Source: Saturnia japonica (lineage: Eukaryota; Arthropoda; Insecta; Lepidoptera; Saturniidae). From it: a stretch of 64,000 bases of DNA. Location: NCBI GenBank assembly GCA_033032175.1, contig CM065307.1, positions 9,424,001 through 9,488,000 of the forward strand, read 5' to 3'. Both the position numbers and the translations under genes were made by a program. How positions within the stretch are numbered: the first letter of the stretch is position 1; each line of letters starts with the position of its first letter. The notes below the pieces were generated by a model. It saw nothing but the letters and a program-made list of their open reading frames with translations, was not told the origin of the DNA and made no database searches. Positions 12,701 through 27,700 of the stretch are shown here, in pieces.

Positions 12701-15700
12701 GATTAGCGCGTTATAACAAAGAAACATAAAAAAATCTCAACCTCACACAATATTATATTATAGTACCTATAGATATAGGATTTGTACAAGGAATATCATT
12801 GCCTATTCCTTCTTCCATACATAGTACTTAGTCAAGCAATTGCAAAAGCGCTTCGCCATATGCTCTCACCAGCGCAGGCAGTTCCCATCTTGTATGCTAT
12901 AATGGCAACGTGAAATGTAAGTACTATGTACTTTTGTAAGTTAGTATTTTAGTAGGGATAATTACATCCAATCAAGAAGCTCTACTATTTAGAAGAAAAA
13001 AGAGCCAAAACTGTAAAAAGAGATATTTCACTTTAATTCGTAAATGTCTAGACCTTTCTTTTATAATACAGAGGTAGAAAACAATTAATTTTTGAATATA
13101 TTACATCTAAGGGAGTAAACGATACGATGAAAAACGTAAGCTCAAAAGTTGGAAGTCTATGTTTAGCTATTTGTTGAATTATTATTACATAAAAAAATTT
13201 GTACAATCAAAGTCTGTATAAAACAGAACGAAACTTACGTTTCAAAACAGGTTAATTTGATTGGAAAATTTTCGATAAAAATGGAAAACACCATAATGTT
13301 TTAGTTTAAGTATCAGCGTGGTGTGATCAACGGAGTCGAAGGCTTTTGAGAGATCGCAGAATACACCGATTGCATCCTGCGACTCTTGTCATGCGCCAAA
13401 TATATGACTTAGTAGCGTTGCACCAGCGTCGCTGGTGGATTTCGATTTCGTGAATCCAAACTGTCAACCTGCTGCCCACCTGCCTTGCTAGGGCCTAAAT
13501 TAAATTAAGTATTTTTTTATTTGATTTGGCATCATATTCACATCATATTCACATCATTGGGAATAACTATGGCATCTAGCCGCCACCTACATTAGTGCTA
13601 CCTGAAGGTATCTATTGACTGTGTTTATTTATTTTTATTCCCAAAGAACAGCAAATAGGCTGACGACACATCTGATAGTAAATGGTTACCGTTGCCTATG
13701 TTGCCGACCTTGGAGAGCGTATTTAAATCCCTTTTAAAAAGCCCCAGGTCCATAGCCCAGGGAAAAAAGTTGTGTAGCCCAATCCATAGCTGTAAAGTAC
13801 GCGACAAAAAGATTCTTGAGAATGTTACTGTTGTTGTTGTAATTCAGTTAGATTTTGGGGTTTGGGGATGAGCAACCAGCCAACGTGTGAAGCGAAGGTG
13901 CGAGAGTTTGTAAGAAACCATTGTCGTAATTAATCTAAAACATAAATAAAGTAAATTGTTGTTGAAACTAGTACCGCATATTTATTAATGTAAAAGTTTC
14001 ATTTTTTTCGTGTATTTTATTTGTAATAAGTTAACCAATATAATCATTAAATAAAACTAGATATTTTTATAATTTACTTTTTTTTTTCTTTCTAAAGGGG
14101 CCCCAAATTGCTGGATCCCCTGCATTGGTTTAAGGCGGTCTTGGTGTATGTACTCAACATCTTTATATAATAAGCTGTCATATTTAGCCCAGATATGGAA
14201 AAGGATCAATAAATCTTATCAAAACGTAAAAATTTGTAGAAACATACAATGCGTTTCATACTAACTGCCTACCTCAGTGTTTGAGAATGTCACACACAGT
14301 CAGAATGTGTTGTGAAGATAAATAGATAGATATTAATACTTTTTCGCTTATAAATTAACTTGGATATTATATTAATATAAATTTACAAATAAAACAACCT
14401 TATCAAAATATAAAATATAGATATTAAAGTAAACCTGTATTTATAGATGTTATTGAAATAAAAAATTGTAGGTGCATTTTACTTTCAAGATATCACTAAG
14501 CTAATATGTATATAATGTATGAGTAGAGTACCTGAAATTCAGTATCGATGTGTATAAGCATATCCGTAAGAATCTCGCCAGTGTGCGAGTCTGTCACAAG
14601 TATCTTTGGTGAATATACATCGTGGTCGAAAGTAATTATTATATGAGCGTTTTCGCATTCAGTTACTGTTTCGCCTTGCGTTATCACCGCTTCACCGTTA
14701 CACGTGTAATACGCTCCCGATTCATCCTCTTCCTGTTAACACACATTTAAATAAACTTATTTGGGAACCAGTATAATATGCTTTATTTTATAACTATGAT
14801 AGCAAAACTGTATGGCTACTTTCCTAAACTAAAAACTCACCTCTTCATATTCGTCGTCGTAATAATTTTGCTCATATTCATCGTCATCATGTTCTTCCTC
14901 TTCTTCTTGTACTTGGAACTGGACTTGTTCTGAAGAAGTATTATTCTCGTCGTCTAAAGGATCAGTTTCATTAGTTGATTCAGTTGTCAGATCATCTGAG
15001 ACACCCTGTGAGGATTGAGTCATAGACTCTACTTGAGTAGCTATTAAGGTGTCAGCTCTAGCACTATCTTCCAAGTGTTTTGGAAGCCTTAATTGTGGTA
15101 CAGAATCAAAATGTTTTTCACACGCGTTCTTCTCATCAGCTATGGCCTTTGCTGTGACTGCTTGCAATTTCTAAAATAATTTATGTAATGTATTATAACA
15201 TATACGTAAGTAACGAAAAATTAATATAAAACTATAGCAGTAAGTATTATGGGTGCATAATTATTTATCTGGGTATGAAATTATCAAGATAATTATGTGT
15301 TTTGATAATTATCTCCAAACAGATATAAACTTAGCAATCCTTTTTGTAGGTACTACTGCTATTTGCTTATTTGCCTATCATAATTTCATGCTAATCATCA
15401 AAATATTTTTAAACGCTTTTTCCGGAACTGAGTCTCGTGCTCGTCGCGAATTCTCTATAAGTCTTTTACCGAATGAAAACGGGTGCCACGAAGTGGTAAT
15501 TTGAATTTAGGAAAAAGAAAGAAGTCGGCTGGTGCCATATCTGGTAATTAAGCTGGTTGCTCGTGGTATTTGTTGATTTTTTGGTCAAAAATTCGTTCAC
15601 AATGATGGCCTTGTGCGAAGGCGAATTATTGTGATGCAAAAAATTGAAGCATTTCCTATCCACAAGTCTGTCCTTTTTGGTCGAATTTGATCTCTTAAAC

Positions 15701-18700
15701 GCCGCATAACACTCTAATAATATACTTTTCTCAAACATGCTTTGAAATATTGTCATTATTTTCGAAAAAAGAACACGCGAACTATTGAATTTACGGACAC
15801 GCCAAGAATGATAAAAGAGATCCAATCAAAGATTATTTAGTAACCCCAGCACGCCGTTTCATACAACATTGCTGGAGCGTTGTAATGTTCCAAATTCAAA
15901 AAACGCTGCTGCAATGGATTTGATTTTCTTTGTCCGTAAATTCGATACTTCGCGTGTTCTTTTTTCCAAAATAATTAAAATATTTCCATGCATCTTTGAG
16001 AACAGTACTATATATGCCTCGGCGGAAATGGCAATTGCATATTTCACGGTCTTTGCAATAATGTACTATTATTTACCGTTTAACCATCCGGTAAGAATTC
16101 CGAGTGCAAAACACAACACATACATCATCAACATACAGAATCGAATATCGATATAAGTAATAAGTAAATTTCTCGGTTATGTGAATGATGATCGCTCACT
16201 ACTAAAAAAAGGTCGTACGGGGCGACCCCAATAACTTGTACCAACTTTTTTTCAAATGGTCTACTCTTACCTACATTTGTACTACCAGGATTATTGTGAC
16301 ATTGTCTACCATCCCCAGGCCTACCTATCGAACTATACCTACCCTTTGCCTAGCTTTGGTTTAATTTTAATAATAGGTCAGTTTCGCGAAATAATTACTT
16401 CCGAGTAGTTGTGTTCCGTTGCGTTGTTGTGGTTGTTTTCCGCGAAATGTCGTATTCTAACCAATAGTAAGTATTTTAATAAGTTAATGTGTTTGGGTAG
16501 AAGACCGTGGGTTTCAACGTTGAAACACATCATGCTAAAACAATCAGTTTTTACGCAGATCTATAATACCGAAGCCGAAATGCGTTTGCCTATTGTAGCA
16601 GCTTTATTATAATCAGTATCATACCCTCACAGATATAACTACTTGCTCATGGAAACGATTGGCAAGATCTGTTGATTTGAACCTGACGGCGAGCGCCTCT
16701 TGCTCTCCCGACGGATTTTCAGCGTAATTTATACCAGCCCACGTCCAAGCTCTATCGGATTTCATCATTGGTAGCATCTCCAGATCATTGAATAACATCA
16801 TATTCAAAACAAGCTTGAGAATCTAAAAAAAATTATTCATTTTTTTACTGTTTTATTTATAGCCTGTGCATTAAAGTTTATAATTTAAATTGATAATTTT
16901 CACAATGTCTACAAAAATAAATAGTTTTTGGCTTGTATTTCTCAATTCTTCGAGAAGTTTCGTATCATATAGAAAAACATTTAAGAAAGAAATTCTAAAT
17001 ATATGACGTCATAATGATTTTCAGATCAAGTCAGCAAGCCAGTAATGGCAGTTATTCTTATATTCATACTATACAGACAATAATACCTGTTCTCTACGTA
17101 AAAGTAGTCTGTAAGTGTTTCTGTCTGGGTGGTAGAGAATCTTAATTTCTCCTACACCTCGTTCCTTCCACTCTCGAGTCTTATTGTCGTAGCGGTAGAG
17201 CTGGCAGCGTTCACCAAACAACTTTTGCTAAAAAGTAAATGTTCTCAAATTTATAATTTATACCGTAAAACCTTCTAAGTATCAGGCATCCGACGTATTT
17301 TTCATTTATGTTTTTTTTAAATATGTAAACTACTTTAACTCAACTAAGAGATACTTGAAAGGTACTTGAAAATGTATAGATATTTGAAATCTATTTTATG
17401 GTTTTTATGACATACTATAGTGTAAAAACTACAGTCAAAGCATATAAATGAGTAGGTTCCAGAGGTAGTGAAGCGGTGGGGGTTGGGATACATGTGATAA
17501 CAGAACTCTCTCGCTATACACGTGATGAATAATAATGAAAATATCTCTTACGGTATTTATAATTGTGTACCTCAATTGAATTGTTACAATTTCGTATGAC
17601 AATATGAGTTACAATATGATTTAATATAAATGTTTTGAAATGAAATTTAAATCCAATTAAGTTAAGCTGTATCCATATCGCTACATGAATCGCTGTCTGT
17701 ATGATTCGAATCTCTTTCATTATCTGATTCCCCATGTCGTAAATTTAAAATAATTTGATGTCGCTAAGATAGCAGTACTCTGCCTCCAATTTCTTTGCAT
17801 GATTGTCACATTTTTTGCCGTTTCTCTACTAATTAGAAAATAGCTCTTCAAGTGCTCGTTTCTTCTCGGTCATATTTGAGTTAATAATATACTATTAGGT
17901 ACTTACATATGAAATTAACGTTTTGTCGTACTAACCACTTTGATCTGAAATATCTCCTTTAGCTAAGAATCCCAAATTCAAATTTATAAATTCATTTAGC
18001 TGGTACATTTGAGTTTTGAAAACAGTCATGAATTTTTTTCCTCATTATTTTTTGTCTTTGGCGTCGTTTATTACCGCACAATGGAAAACATGAAATATCG
18101 GTATATTTACGAGTACGAGTTCTACAGTGGCGCCAGTGCTGCAGAAACAGCTCGAAGGATTAATGATGTGTACGGCGCTGGTGTCGCAAAAGAAAGCACG
18201 GTACGTTTTTGGTTTCAACGTTTTCGTTCTGGAAATTTCGACCTTCAGAACCAACCCCGTGGACGGCCGGAGACCAAAGTGGAAAATGAAGAATTAAATG
18301 CTATTGTGTAAGCGGATCCATCACAAAGCACTTCAGAGATAGCTGCAGGCTTCGAGGTAAGTGATAAAACTTTATCAATCCACTTGAAGCAAATCGAGAA
18401 AGTAAAAATACTTGAAAGATGGGTACCTCATGAATTGAGTGAATGTAACTTGCAAACACGCATCGACTGCTGTGTTTCTTTGCTCAAACGACACAATAAT
18501 GGAGGGATTTGAAATCGAATCATTACTTGTAATGAAAAGTGGATACTGTACGATAATCGGAAGCGCTCGTCCAATGGCTGAACCCTGGAGACCCAGCCAA
18601 ATCCTGCCCTAAACGAAAATTGACTCAGAAAAAGTTACTTGTGAGTGTTTGGTGGACTAGCGCCGGTGTCGTTCACTACAGCTTGCTAAAATCTGGCCAA

Positions 18701-21700
18701 ACGATTACGGCATATATTTATTGTCAGTAACTGCAAACCATGAAGGAAGAACTAGCTGCTAAACAACCGAGATTGGTCAATCGCTCTAGGCCACTGCTGC
18801 TTCACGACAACGCAAGACCACATACTGCACAACAAACAACCATTAAGTTAGATGAGTTACAATTGGAATGTCTGCGACATCCACCATACTCCCCGGACCT
18901 TGCTCCAACAGATTTCCATTTTTTCCCGGAATTTGGACAACTTCTTACAAGGGAAAAAATTCAACTCCGATGCGGCAGTTCAAACCGCCTTCAAAGAGTT
19001 TATTGATTCTCGCCCCCATGGATTTTTTAGTAAAGGGATCAATGAACTACCTATGAGATGGCAAAAGTGTATAGATAACAACGGTGCATACATTGATTAA
19101 TTAAATATATTTAACAACAAAAAAAATTGACTTTATATTCCTCCCGTACAAAACGCCAATTTAATATGTAAGGACCTAATATTTTCGTACCAGCTCATCC
19201 TTTATAGCCATACTAAATCGATCGGGTTTAAATACAGATGATACGTTGGCAAATAGAGCCCCTTTAATATATACAATAGTATCCCGAATAAACAAATCAG
19301 AATTAAAAGTCTCAAGTACCTACATACCCACAGCCGAGACAAAATTATGAGATGAAAAAAGTTGTTATCTTACAAAATTACGTAGCAAATAATGTTTTTA
19401 TTTCGTACTATTTTAAGTTTGAAAATACTTTTAGACTCGTGTTTGACGACAACAACTTTTTATCATTTACAAATTTCAATGTAATTTTAATTTATGTTTT
19501 ATTTTGTACAAAGTTTAGTTTATTATGTATTCTATAATAAGTCGTATTTATAATCTATATAAAATAAGACTTTTGACTAATGATAGTGTTATGAGTTTTT
19601 AGCGGGATCTCGAAGTGACATGTTGTGGTTTTTATTTTTAATTAATTAAATTAGGTTTTATTTATGTAATATTGGTGGCATTTTGCGTGATATAGTTTAG
19701 TTGTTGTGCATAAGGGAAGTGGATTATAAATTTAAAGTGTAACATTTGTGTATTTAACATGCATTTTGAGTTGTCACAAACACTCCTTAGATAATTCTGA
19801 CAGGGAGCCACCATCTTGTTGTCACTTCAATATGACATCAATTTTTAATTATTTTCTGGTTTGTTTCTTTTTATTAATTCAAGCAGGGTCAGTGTATTCA
19901 ACGTTATGCCGCTTTGACCAATCCTGCAATTATCTTCGTCAAGGAAAACATCGTAGGTGCTTTATCCATCTCGTTACAGAGATATTTCGTGTAATCCATA
20001 ACTATTACAGAGTTTAGGAGGTAGGGAAGGCATATTTCATGATAGTCTTCTGTCTTTGTAGTTGGTTTGAAAATTGTTAAAGCGTCATTAAGAAATCCTT
20101 AACTTCCACCAGCACGCACGATGACCAATCTATTCCCTTTACCAATAGAAGACAATGTACCTCTTTCAGTATCTGATTGCCAACACACTGGTACATTTTG
20201 GGATTCATTAATGTAAGTTCCGTATTGAAAGAATATTGGTTGTCCTTTTCTTATAGCTGTGATATATTTGCCTCTCCATAGGATAATTGAATCGCGTTCT
20301 ATCAACAGTTTTCTTTTTGATTGGCATGTTTTGCATCGGAAACCTAATTCATGCAATAAAAGTCGCATGTATGTTTATTCACAAGTTTATTGATTGTAGA
20401 AATTTACTTTCTTACTGTGTAGAATTCTGTAACCTTTCTTCTTAAAACGCCTTAAATAAAATTGGCAACTTCTTTTTACTCATCTATTTGGGTTTTCTGG
20501 GTGAAGAAATTTACTTTCCATACTTCTTCCCGCATTGACAATGGGTCGTCGTACGCTTTGTTTTGACAATCCGGTAATCTTGGCACCGGTTTTATTTACG
20601 TTAATGTCATCTTTACGCTCAGTGGAATTGGATCTGATTTTCGTTTCATTAAATATTCGTAAATTTTATAAACAACTGGACTAGTTTGAGCTCTAATCGG
20701 AGTACTTATCTTCAGTTGTAAATCTCCTGTGCGTTTTGTTTAAAGCTGCCAGTCCAAATAAAACGTGTTGACGACAGCGATGGCTAACGCCCGACTGAAG
20801 TAGTGAAGTCTCTCGTAATTTTATGTAACGAAAACACATTCCTCCCACACCGCTCCACTACCATAGGTACCAACTCAGTTAAGCGCTAGACCTGTAGCAT
20901 ACTTTATTTATGTGATAATTATGCAATAAAAATATGATATCTTTCCTGTCATCTATTCGAAAGCAGTTTTACACAATGTAAATATTTAGATTTTATGTTA
21001 ATTACTTTTGTTCAGAGCTAATTATTTATAATCTACTTGGTAGATTCCACTGTATTAATTCTCATTTTCGACACTGCTGCCAACTGATTTTCAATTAATA
21101 AAATGAGCCATCATGGTTCAGTGGTAGCATGTACGGACACTACGTTTATTGATTGACGTGAGTTCAAATCTTTGCATTGACCCTGAGCTTTCGGTGAACA
21201 ACCTATGTAGGTGTGTTTATTTGCTAAAAACCTGGATCTTATAATTTTTTCATGAAATCGTGTACTTATCTAATTATCTAAAAAAAAAACTGAGTTCAAA
21301 TTTCGTCACTCTTCTTTACTTTTAACTTACCTCATCCTCTTCTCCAGTTGAAACAACAATTTTATCCGGCAGTGGCACTACTGGCTCATAATGTGGGTCA
21401 TACTCTTCATCTCCTAGAACTGCACCACTAGCATCCTCGCCTGTTCCACTGTCGTTTTTAGATCTACGTGACTTTTGTGCTGCTGCAAACAATTGTTGTC
21501 CAGCTCCCTCCCATTGAAAATCGGGTTTCTCTAAAACAGTATAAAGTTCAGTAGGACTTACAAGAACCCGTACGTTTGTACGGATACATGACAAATAATG
21601 TAAGAGTACCTCAATGGTTTGAAATGTACCTATTACCTACTCAAATTTTATGTCGCGGTATATTTTACTTTTCACATGACGTGATCAGTGTGCTTAGTGC

Positions 21701-24700
21701 TATTTTGCAAAATCTTCTCGAATAACTTTACCGCAGCGTTATCCGAGTATACGTAGAACATACCAAGAACTGAATAAACATGAGTACGAATGACATTCTG
21801 ACTATTCGATTGGCGTTCACTCACCGTGCATATGGCTAACAAATCTATGGTTTCAAGTGTTTTCTTATTTATTATGTTGGTAATGTAGTATCGTATGATA
21901 AACCGAAGAAATGTATGTTTACATCTAAAATACATACCTTGTTTGATTGTGCGTAGCCTTTTTTTATAAGTATTGTTTCTAATTTACTGTTACTTTCGGA
22001 CGGAGATTTTAACAAATAATCTAAAGTAAACTAGTCAACTACAACTTGAACTTATGATTACTTATATGGAACGACAAGTGTAAAGTTGTTATATTTATCA
22101 TCAATGGTTGTTATTAAATAAATTTATGTGCATTATGTAACTAGTTGAGAAGACTTTGTCTTATATACTTTTAAGTCGTCTTAGTTCGTTCTATAAAAAC
22201 ATAAATGCTAGTTTTGTAAAGCGATACCTCTTCATAAATTCGATCTTCGTGAGATCTTTCAATTGATCACTGTAAGCGTGAGCTCTTGCGCGAACAGCGT
22301 ACCTACATATAATTTCAGTTATCTTGTGTTGTAGTTGTTTCTAACATATTCAAAGCAAAAAAAATAACATGCTCTCATATTGTTGCTATTGTGAGAATAA
22401 TTTTACTACAAATAAATTATAACGCGTATTATTCGAACTGTCAAAATGGTATTTAAGTGTAACTCGCACTCGTACGATTTTTTCTAAATATGTTCTATAT
22501 TGCTGTGCACGACCATAGCAAAACGACCCCTGACAAATTGTCCTCACAAGTAGTACGTGGCGCGCAACTCAGTGAATTGTTAAAATATAAGATAATTGTA
22601 AATATAAATTATGTTATATAACCTTGTTAGATGTGAATCTAATGCTATGTATATTCTTGTGGAATAAAAATATTTCTTTCTTGTCTTTTCACTTACTAAA
22701 TTATAAGAATTGGCAAGTTGTGCTCTAAAAACAACTTATATGTAAAAAATATATTATACGTTTAAAACTAACAAAAACTAACGGAAATATGTAATAAATT
22801 GTCAATAGAAGGTATAAATAAATAACGATATTTCGTTAGTTAGGTGAGAACTCTTAAATACAACTTGTATATAAGGCGAGCCGATTGGCGATTCGTCGTA
22901 ATTCCATATCGGAATTTGACCATAATATTATAACCACAAGTATCCTACGTTTGAAGAGTTCTGTCTCACCTCCAGCTGCTTCCATACACTGAATACTGCA
23001 TTTTTATTTGAATTGGATTCGAATTAACGGACTTGAAGCTCTAAGAGAGTTAACGTGCACATCCTACACAGAACCTATCAAGTTTTAGATTCGGTGTGTA
23101 TATGAAAAAATTGTTGCAATAAATTAGCGATAAAAATAGAGGCTACTCTTACAATTTCAATTCAGACTCGTGTCCTAGTCAAAACCAAAACAGAAACTCT
23201 TAGCTAGTTGTCTACGTGAGTTTTTTTATTCATTTAGACAATACAATTTCATTTTGTATTCCTCAAAAACACTTTAGAAAAAATTAAATGCATACGAATT
23301 GGGATTGTTCATTTTTTAACCATTTTCAGGAATTGCATTCTACGTCCATTTTATAATATAATAGATTAAAAATATTTCATTATTAAAGATATTTTTTAAA
23401 GAAATCCTATGTCCTTTGTATAACCTTCATGACGTTATCACTAGCGTAGACGCGTTTTCTTTGCCTTGTTTTCTGAACATTAAAAAACACTATAGTATTA
23501 TAGATTGTCAACTGTAATTTGTTAAATGCCAAATGTTGTTAAGTTTGTCAAAAGAAGTATGCCTACACGCCAGTGTTGTTAGGGTCCTTCCTGAGAAGTT
23601 ATATTTTTCCTACCAAAGTTAGGAATACGCACAAACTCCTTTCGATAGACTGTTATCGACATATTATGTCAATCTCTTTGAAATTTACATTAAAATCCGC
23701 AAATATTCACATATTTTAATAACATTTTATTTTGAATTCGTATATTTTCGGAGAGTTAATGTGATTAAATACGATTTTTTTTTAAATTCATCTATGTATA
23801 CAACTTTTATGAACTTTCTAAAACAATTTAGTTTGTTAGCTAAACATCTCAATCATACTTACCTGTGAAATTAATAGATTACTAGATTTTTTTATGGAAC
23901 GAGTTACATCCACGCACTGCACAGGTAACCACAACTATTATACGTCTACCAAGCACGAAATAATATTGTAAAACCTTATATTTTACGAAACTAAGCGATA
24001 TTTATTTTCGTCACGATTAAAACAGCCCCGCGGCGCCTTGTTTTTTATAGTGATGTGTCCCTATCTCGCTCTGACATATGCCTTACTATCCCTATACTAT
24101 GCTCTTTCTCTATCGTACAGGCAATCTATATTATACTACATCTATGCCTATAACAGTATCTGTGTGCATGTTGGCGCGCGTATTTGTGGTTGTTATTTGT
24201 GCGCCCGCGCGTATGCTCTGTAATATTTGCTATTAAGATTATACCTATTATGAGTACCAAATATTATTTTTAAGAACAAAATTTAAAAATTAATCAATAA
24301 TTGAGATCTAGACAATGGTGGGTGGCCTTTGAATTTAATTAAGCTCAGACGGACTTTATAGTTAACATGATTGGTAGAGATAAAATACTTCAGGATGTTT
24401 GAGATGTTTCAACAATAGAAACAGTCAAATATTTTCTCTCCAAATCATACATCTTTAAAAAAGACTTAAAAAGACTAATAACAAAATCGAAAGTTGAAAA
24501 TAAAGATTGTAGAAAATAGTAAAAGCTTTTGAGTAAAAATACAGTTCCATTAATAAATAAAGAACTACTATTATTTGAAATGCAGCCCATACACCTCAAA
24601 GCTATTTTTAAAAGTTGTTAAACTGTACTCACTTGCAAACGTTGTTACATCAACAGTTGAAGATAGGTCTGCAAATGATATATTACTATCAAAACTAAGT

Positions 24701-27700
24701 ATAGCTTCCTTCTTAACTTCTTTTTCTTCTTTTTTATCATTAGAATGTTTCACATCAGTCTTTAAATTATTGTAGCCAGACTCAAGGTTTTGGAAACGAT
24801 CTTGAATAAAGGTATTTTCAGAAAAGGATTTATCAGTTCCATGCAGCAAGTTTTGAGAACTAAGTTCAAATCGCCCAGCGGTTAATTTACCGTCATTTTC
24901 TGAAGTAGCAATAGGGCCAAATAATCTGTCTTGGGTAGTTTTATTAAATAAATTAGCAGTATTATGTTTATCCCCTCCAAAGATGGATTTGACTTGTTCA
25001 GTCTGATTTTCCGGGGATTTTTGGGTTGCTGAAGTATCAAATATTGACCTGTTGGTAGAAGTTCCCAAACTAGTATTACCAAAAACTGAGTTCATGTCAC
25101 CAAAACCAGGGTTTTCTGGAGTGAATTTGGTAACAGCAGTTTCTTTAGTAGCAGGTATATTAATAGTATTTAATTTTGGTGGTGCTAAAACTGTAGTTTT
25201 TGGGGTTGTTGAGTATTTAGTATCTCCACTAGCAAATATTGATTTACTTTCTGTTTGTTCATGAAATCGTTCTACATTACTAGATTCCTGATTAATTGCA
25301 TTTTTTTTTTTGTTAATTTCATAATTTCCCTCAGTGAAAATATTAACATTAGTGAGCTTTGATTGTGTTGGTGTCGTAGATTTTGTGATACTATTATTAG
25401 GATCTAAATCCGTGCGGATTATTGATGTATCAAAGGTCTTGTCATAATTAGATGGAGTGCCATATAAAGAACTTGAGGGGCTTTTGATTGATGATTTATA
25501 AGGTGTAGAAAAAGTAGCTAATGTAACATCTTCTGATGTTATTGACTTCACACCTGTCACTGGATGATTAATCATAGATTCATCATTTTCACAGCCACGA
25601 CAACCTTGACAAGGCTCTCTATTTTTGTAAGTGAAAAAGTTTTCAGGGAGCATAAGTTCTTTTGCTTTCTTCTGCTCTTCAGTTGTGGCGTTTATTTCAC
25701 TCACAAAAATAACGTCTTCGTTTGTAGTATCATTTTCCAAGTTATTCTTAATATCCTTCATTTCATTATCAAACTTTCCTCCTCTAACTTTGTCAATAGT
25801 ATCTTTGAATTGCAATGTTATCTCCTTGTTATTAAATTTTAAACAGAACTGCTGTAAACTAGATTCACCTTCGCTAAAGTCATTAGCTGCAAATAACCAA
25901 GTTTGATCATCCCTGGGTGTATACGTTATTTCAGGAGCCAATGTATGGTTTAAACAGATTTTCAAATTTTGTTCATTTTGCATAAGTACTCTAAAACACA
26001 ATAAAAAAACAATATGACATAAATTTTGTATCAGACCAAAACTTGTATACATTACAAGCTATTATACTCAGAACTACATTGGTCAAAGCTATTTTAGGTA
26101 AAAACTATTATATAATAATAATCAAAACTGTAATCGAACAACTAAGTATCTCACACATGCTAAAATATAAATTAAAACTGTGATCACAACACAAGAGCCA
26201 AAAAAATGCAGAGGGATTGAGCAGAGTGGGGTAGAGTCAAATGTATGAATGATTTAAAGCACTCTGACATGCTTTTCCGAGAACTTTTATTTGTTTTTTT
26301 AGTTTACAAGTAGTTTTGACCAGTGATGTGCCAGATTATTAAAAATATGGTTCCGCGATCGGACCTCAACAATCGTATTTTGTTTGTTCACAGTAGACGC
26401 GTGTGATCTTGGACCGAAAATTAGCGATTCCTTTACACAAGTGTTGGCGACAGAACGGTTGTTTTCGTGTCTTAGGTTAGGTTAATATGTGTTATTATTG
26501 TATTTACGTGTTATATACTATGTGTTACGATAAAATAGATTAATACTGACAATATTATAGAAAAATGTAAGCGAATACGCTACATTACAAGTTGCATGTT
26601 ATATATTAAGATGTATATAAACGATTATGTATTGTGTGTCACATATGTGAAAATATAACTAATATAGAATAGATTAACACATAGAGTAAGCCAATAGAGT
26701 AAGTATATCTAATATTATAGAGATTTTACGAGCGGAAAATAGTGATGTCGCCCGTAAATTACATTGTTTTTGGCTTATGTACGGAATGTATATTATAAGT
26801 GAATATGTAATGGATAGGTAATTCAAAGAGGAACATTTTGATATATGACATGTGTACATAAGATATATAATGAGAGAAATCAGGGCAACCAAAGCGAAAA
26901 GTAAAGTTAAAACACGAAATAAACACGGAATAAAACGGGGCTCTCTTTACGGTCATTCCTCGATCTACTTAAGCTCGAAGAGGCGATCTACTTAAGCTAC
27001 CGCACGGACAACAACGAGTTACACAGTATGAACACATCACACGAAATTGCGATTCCCACACAAGTGTACATGAAGGTTCGTGTCTTAAGGGACCTTTATT
27101 ATTGTTTTCGTGTTATTACTTGTGCGCTAGTATAGACTATATGCGACTATTAGTGTAGATAACAACCATTCCGATATATTAAAGTACACGATACGTCATG
27201 GTCCACTCCTTCCTCCAGAGAGGAAGTGAGGACGTACACATATGAGTGATATATTAGTTAGACTCGAATATCTCATAGAGATTAGGGAATTAGTGTATGA
27301 TCGCGTAAATTACTGTTTTTCGCATTCGCGAATATTTGAACGCCTGATATGTAAGAGGTTCGAGCAACATCTTGGACTATCATGACATGTCGTCACATAA
27401 CTATATCGCGATGAGTGCCCTAAAGTCGGCTCGCAACCAAGTCCGAAAAGTAAAGCTGTAAAAGCACGAAAGCTCTGATTAGACGATACGGGCTCCTTTA
27501 CAGGCATAACAGTCGATACTACTTAAGCTCGAAGAGGGGCCGTATTGGGCACGGTGCAATTCAACGAGTCTACAAGTACAAGCAACAAGTAACTACGAGA
27601 AGAAAGCTTTGGTCGTCCTGCGAACAATTAATTGAAGATATCGACTTTCATTGAAGACCCGGCACCTCAAGCGGTCGTGCATTATTGCACCCCCCGGACC

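Noticed and set aside
24571..26052. 493-codon minus-strand ORF taken at full length as a gene
   Set aside because: It is RanBP2 exon 5 extended by intron at both ends; splice sites at 25990 and 24633 fit the flanking exons.
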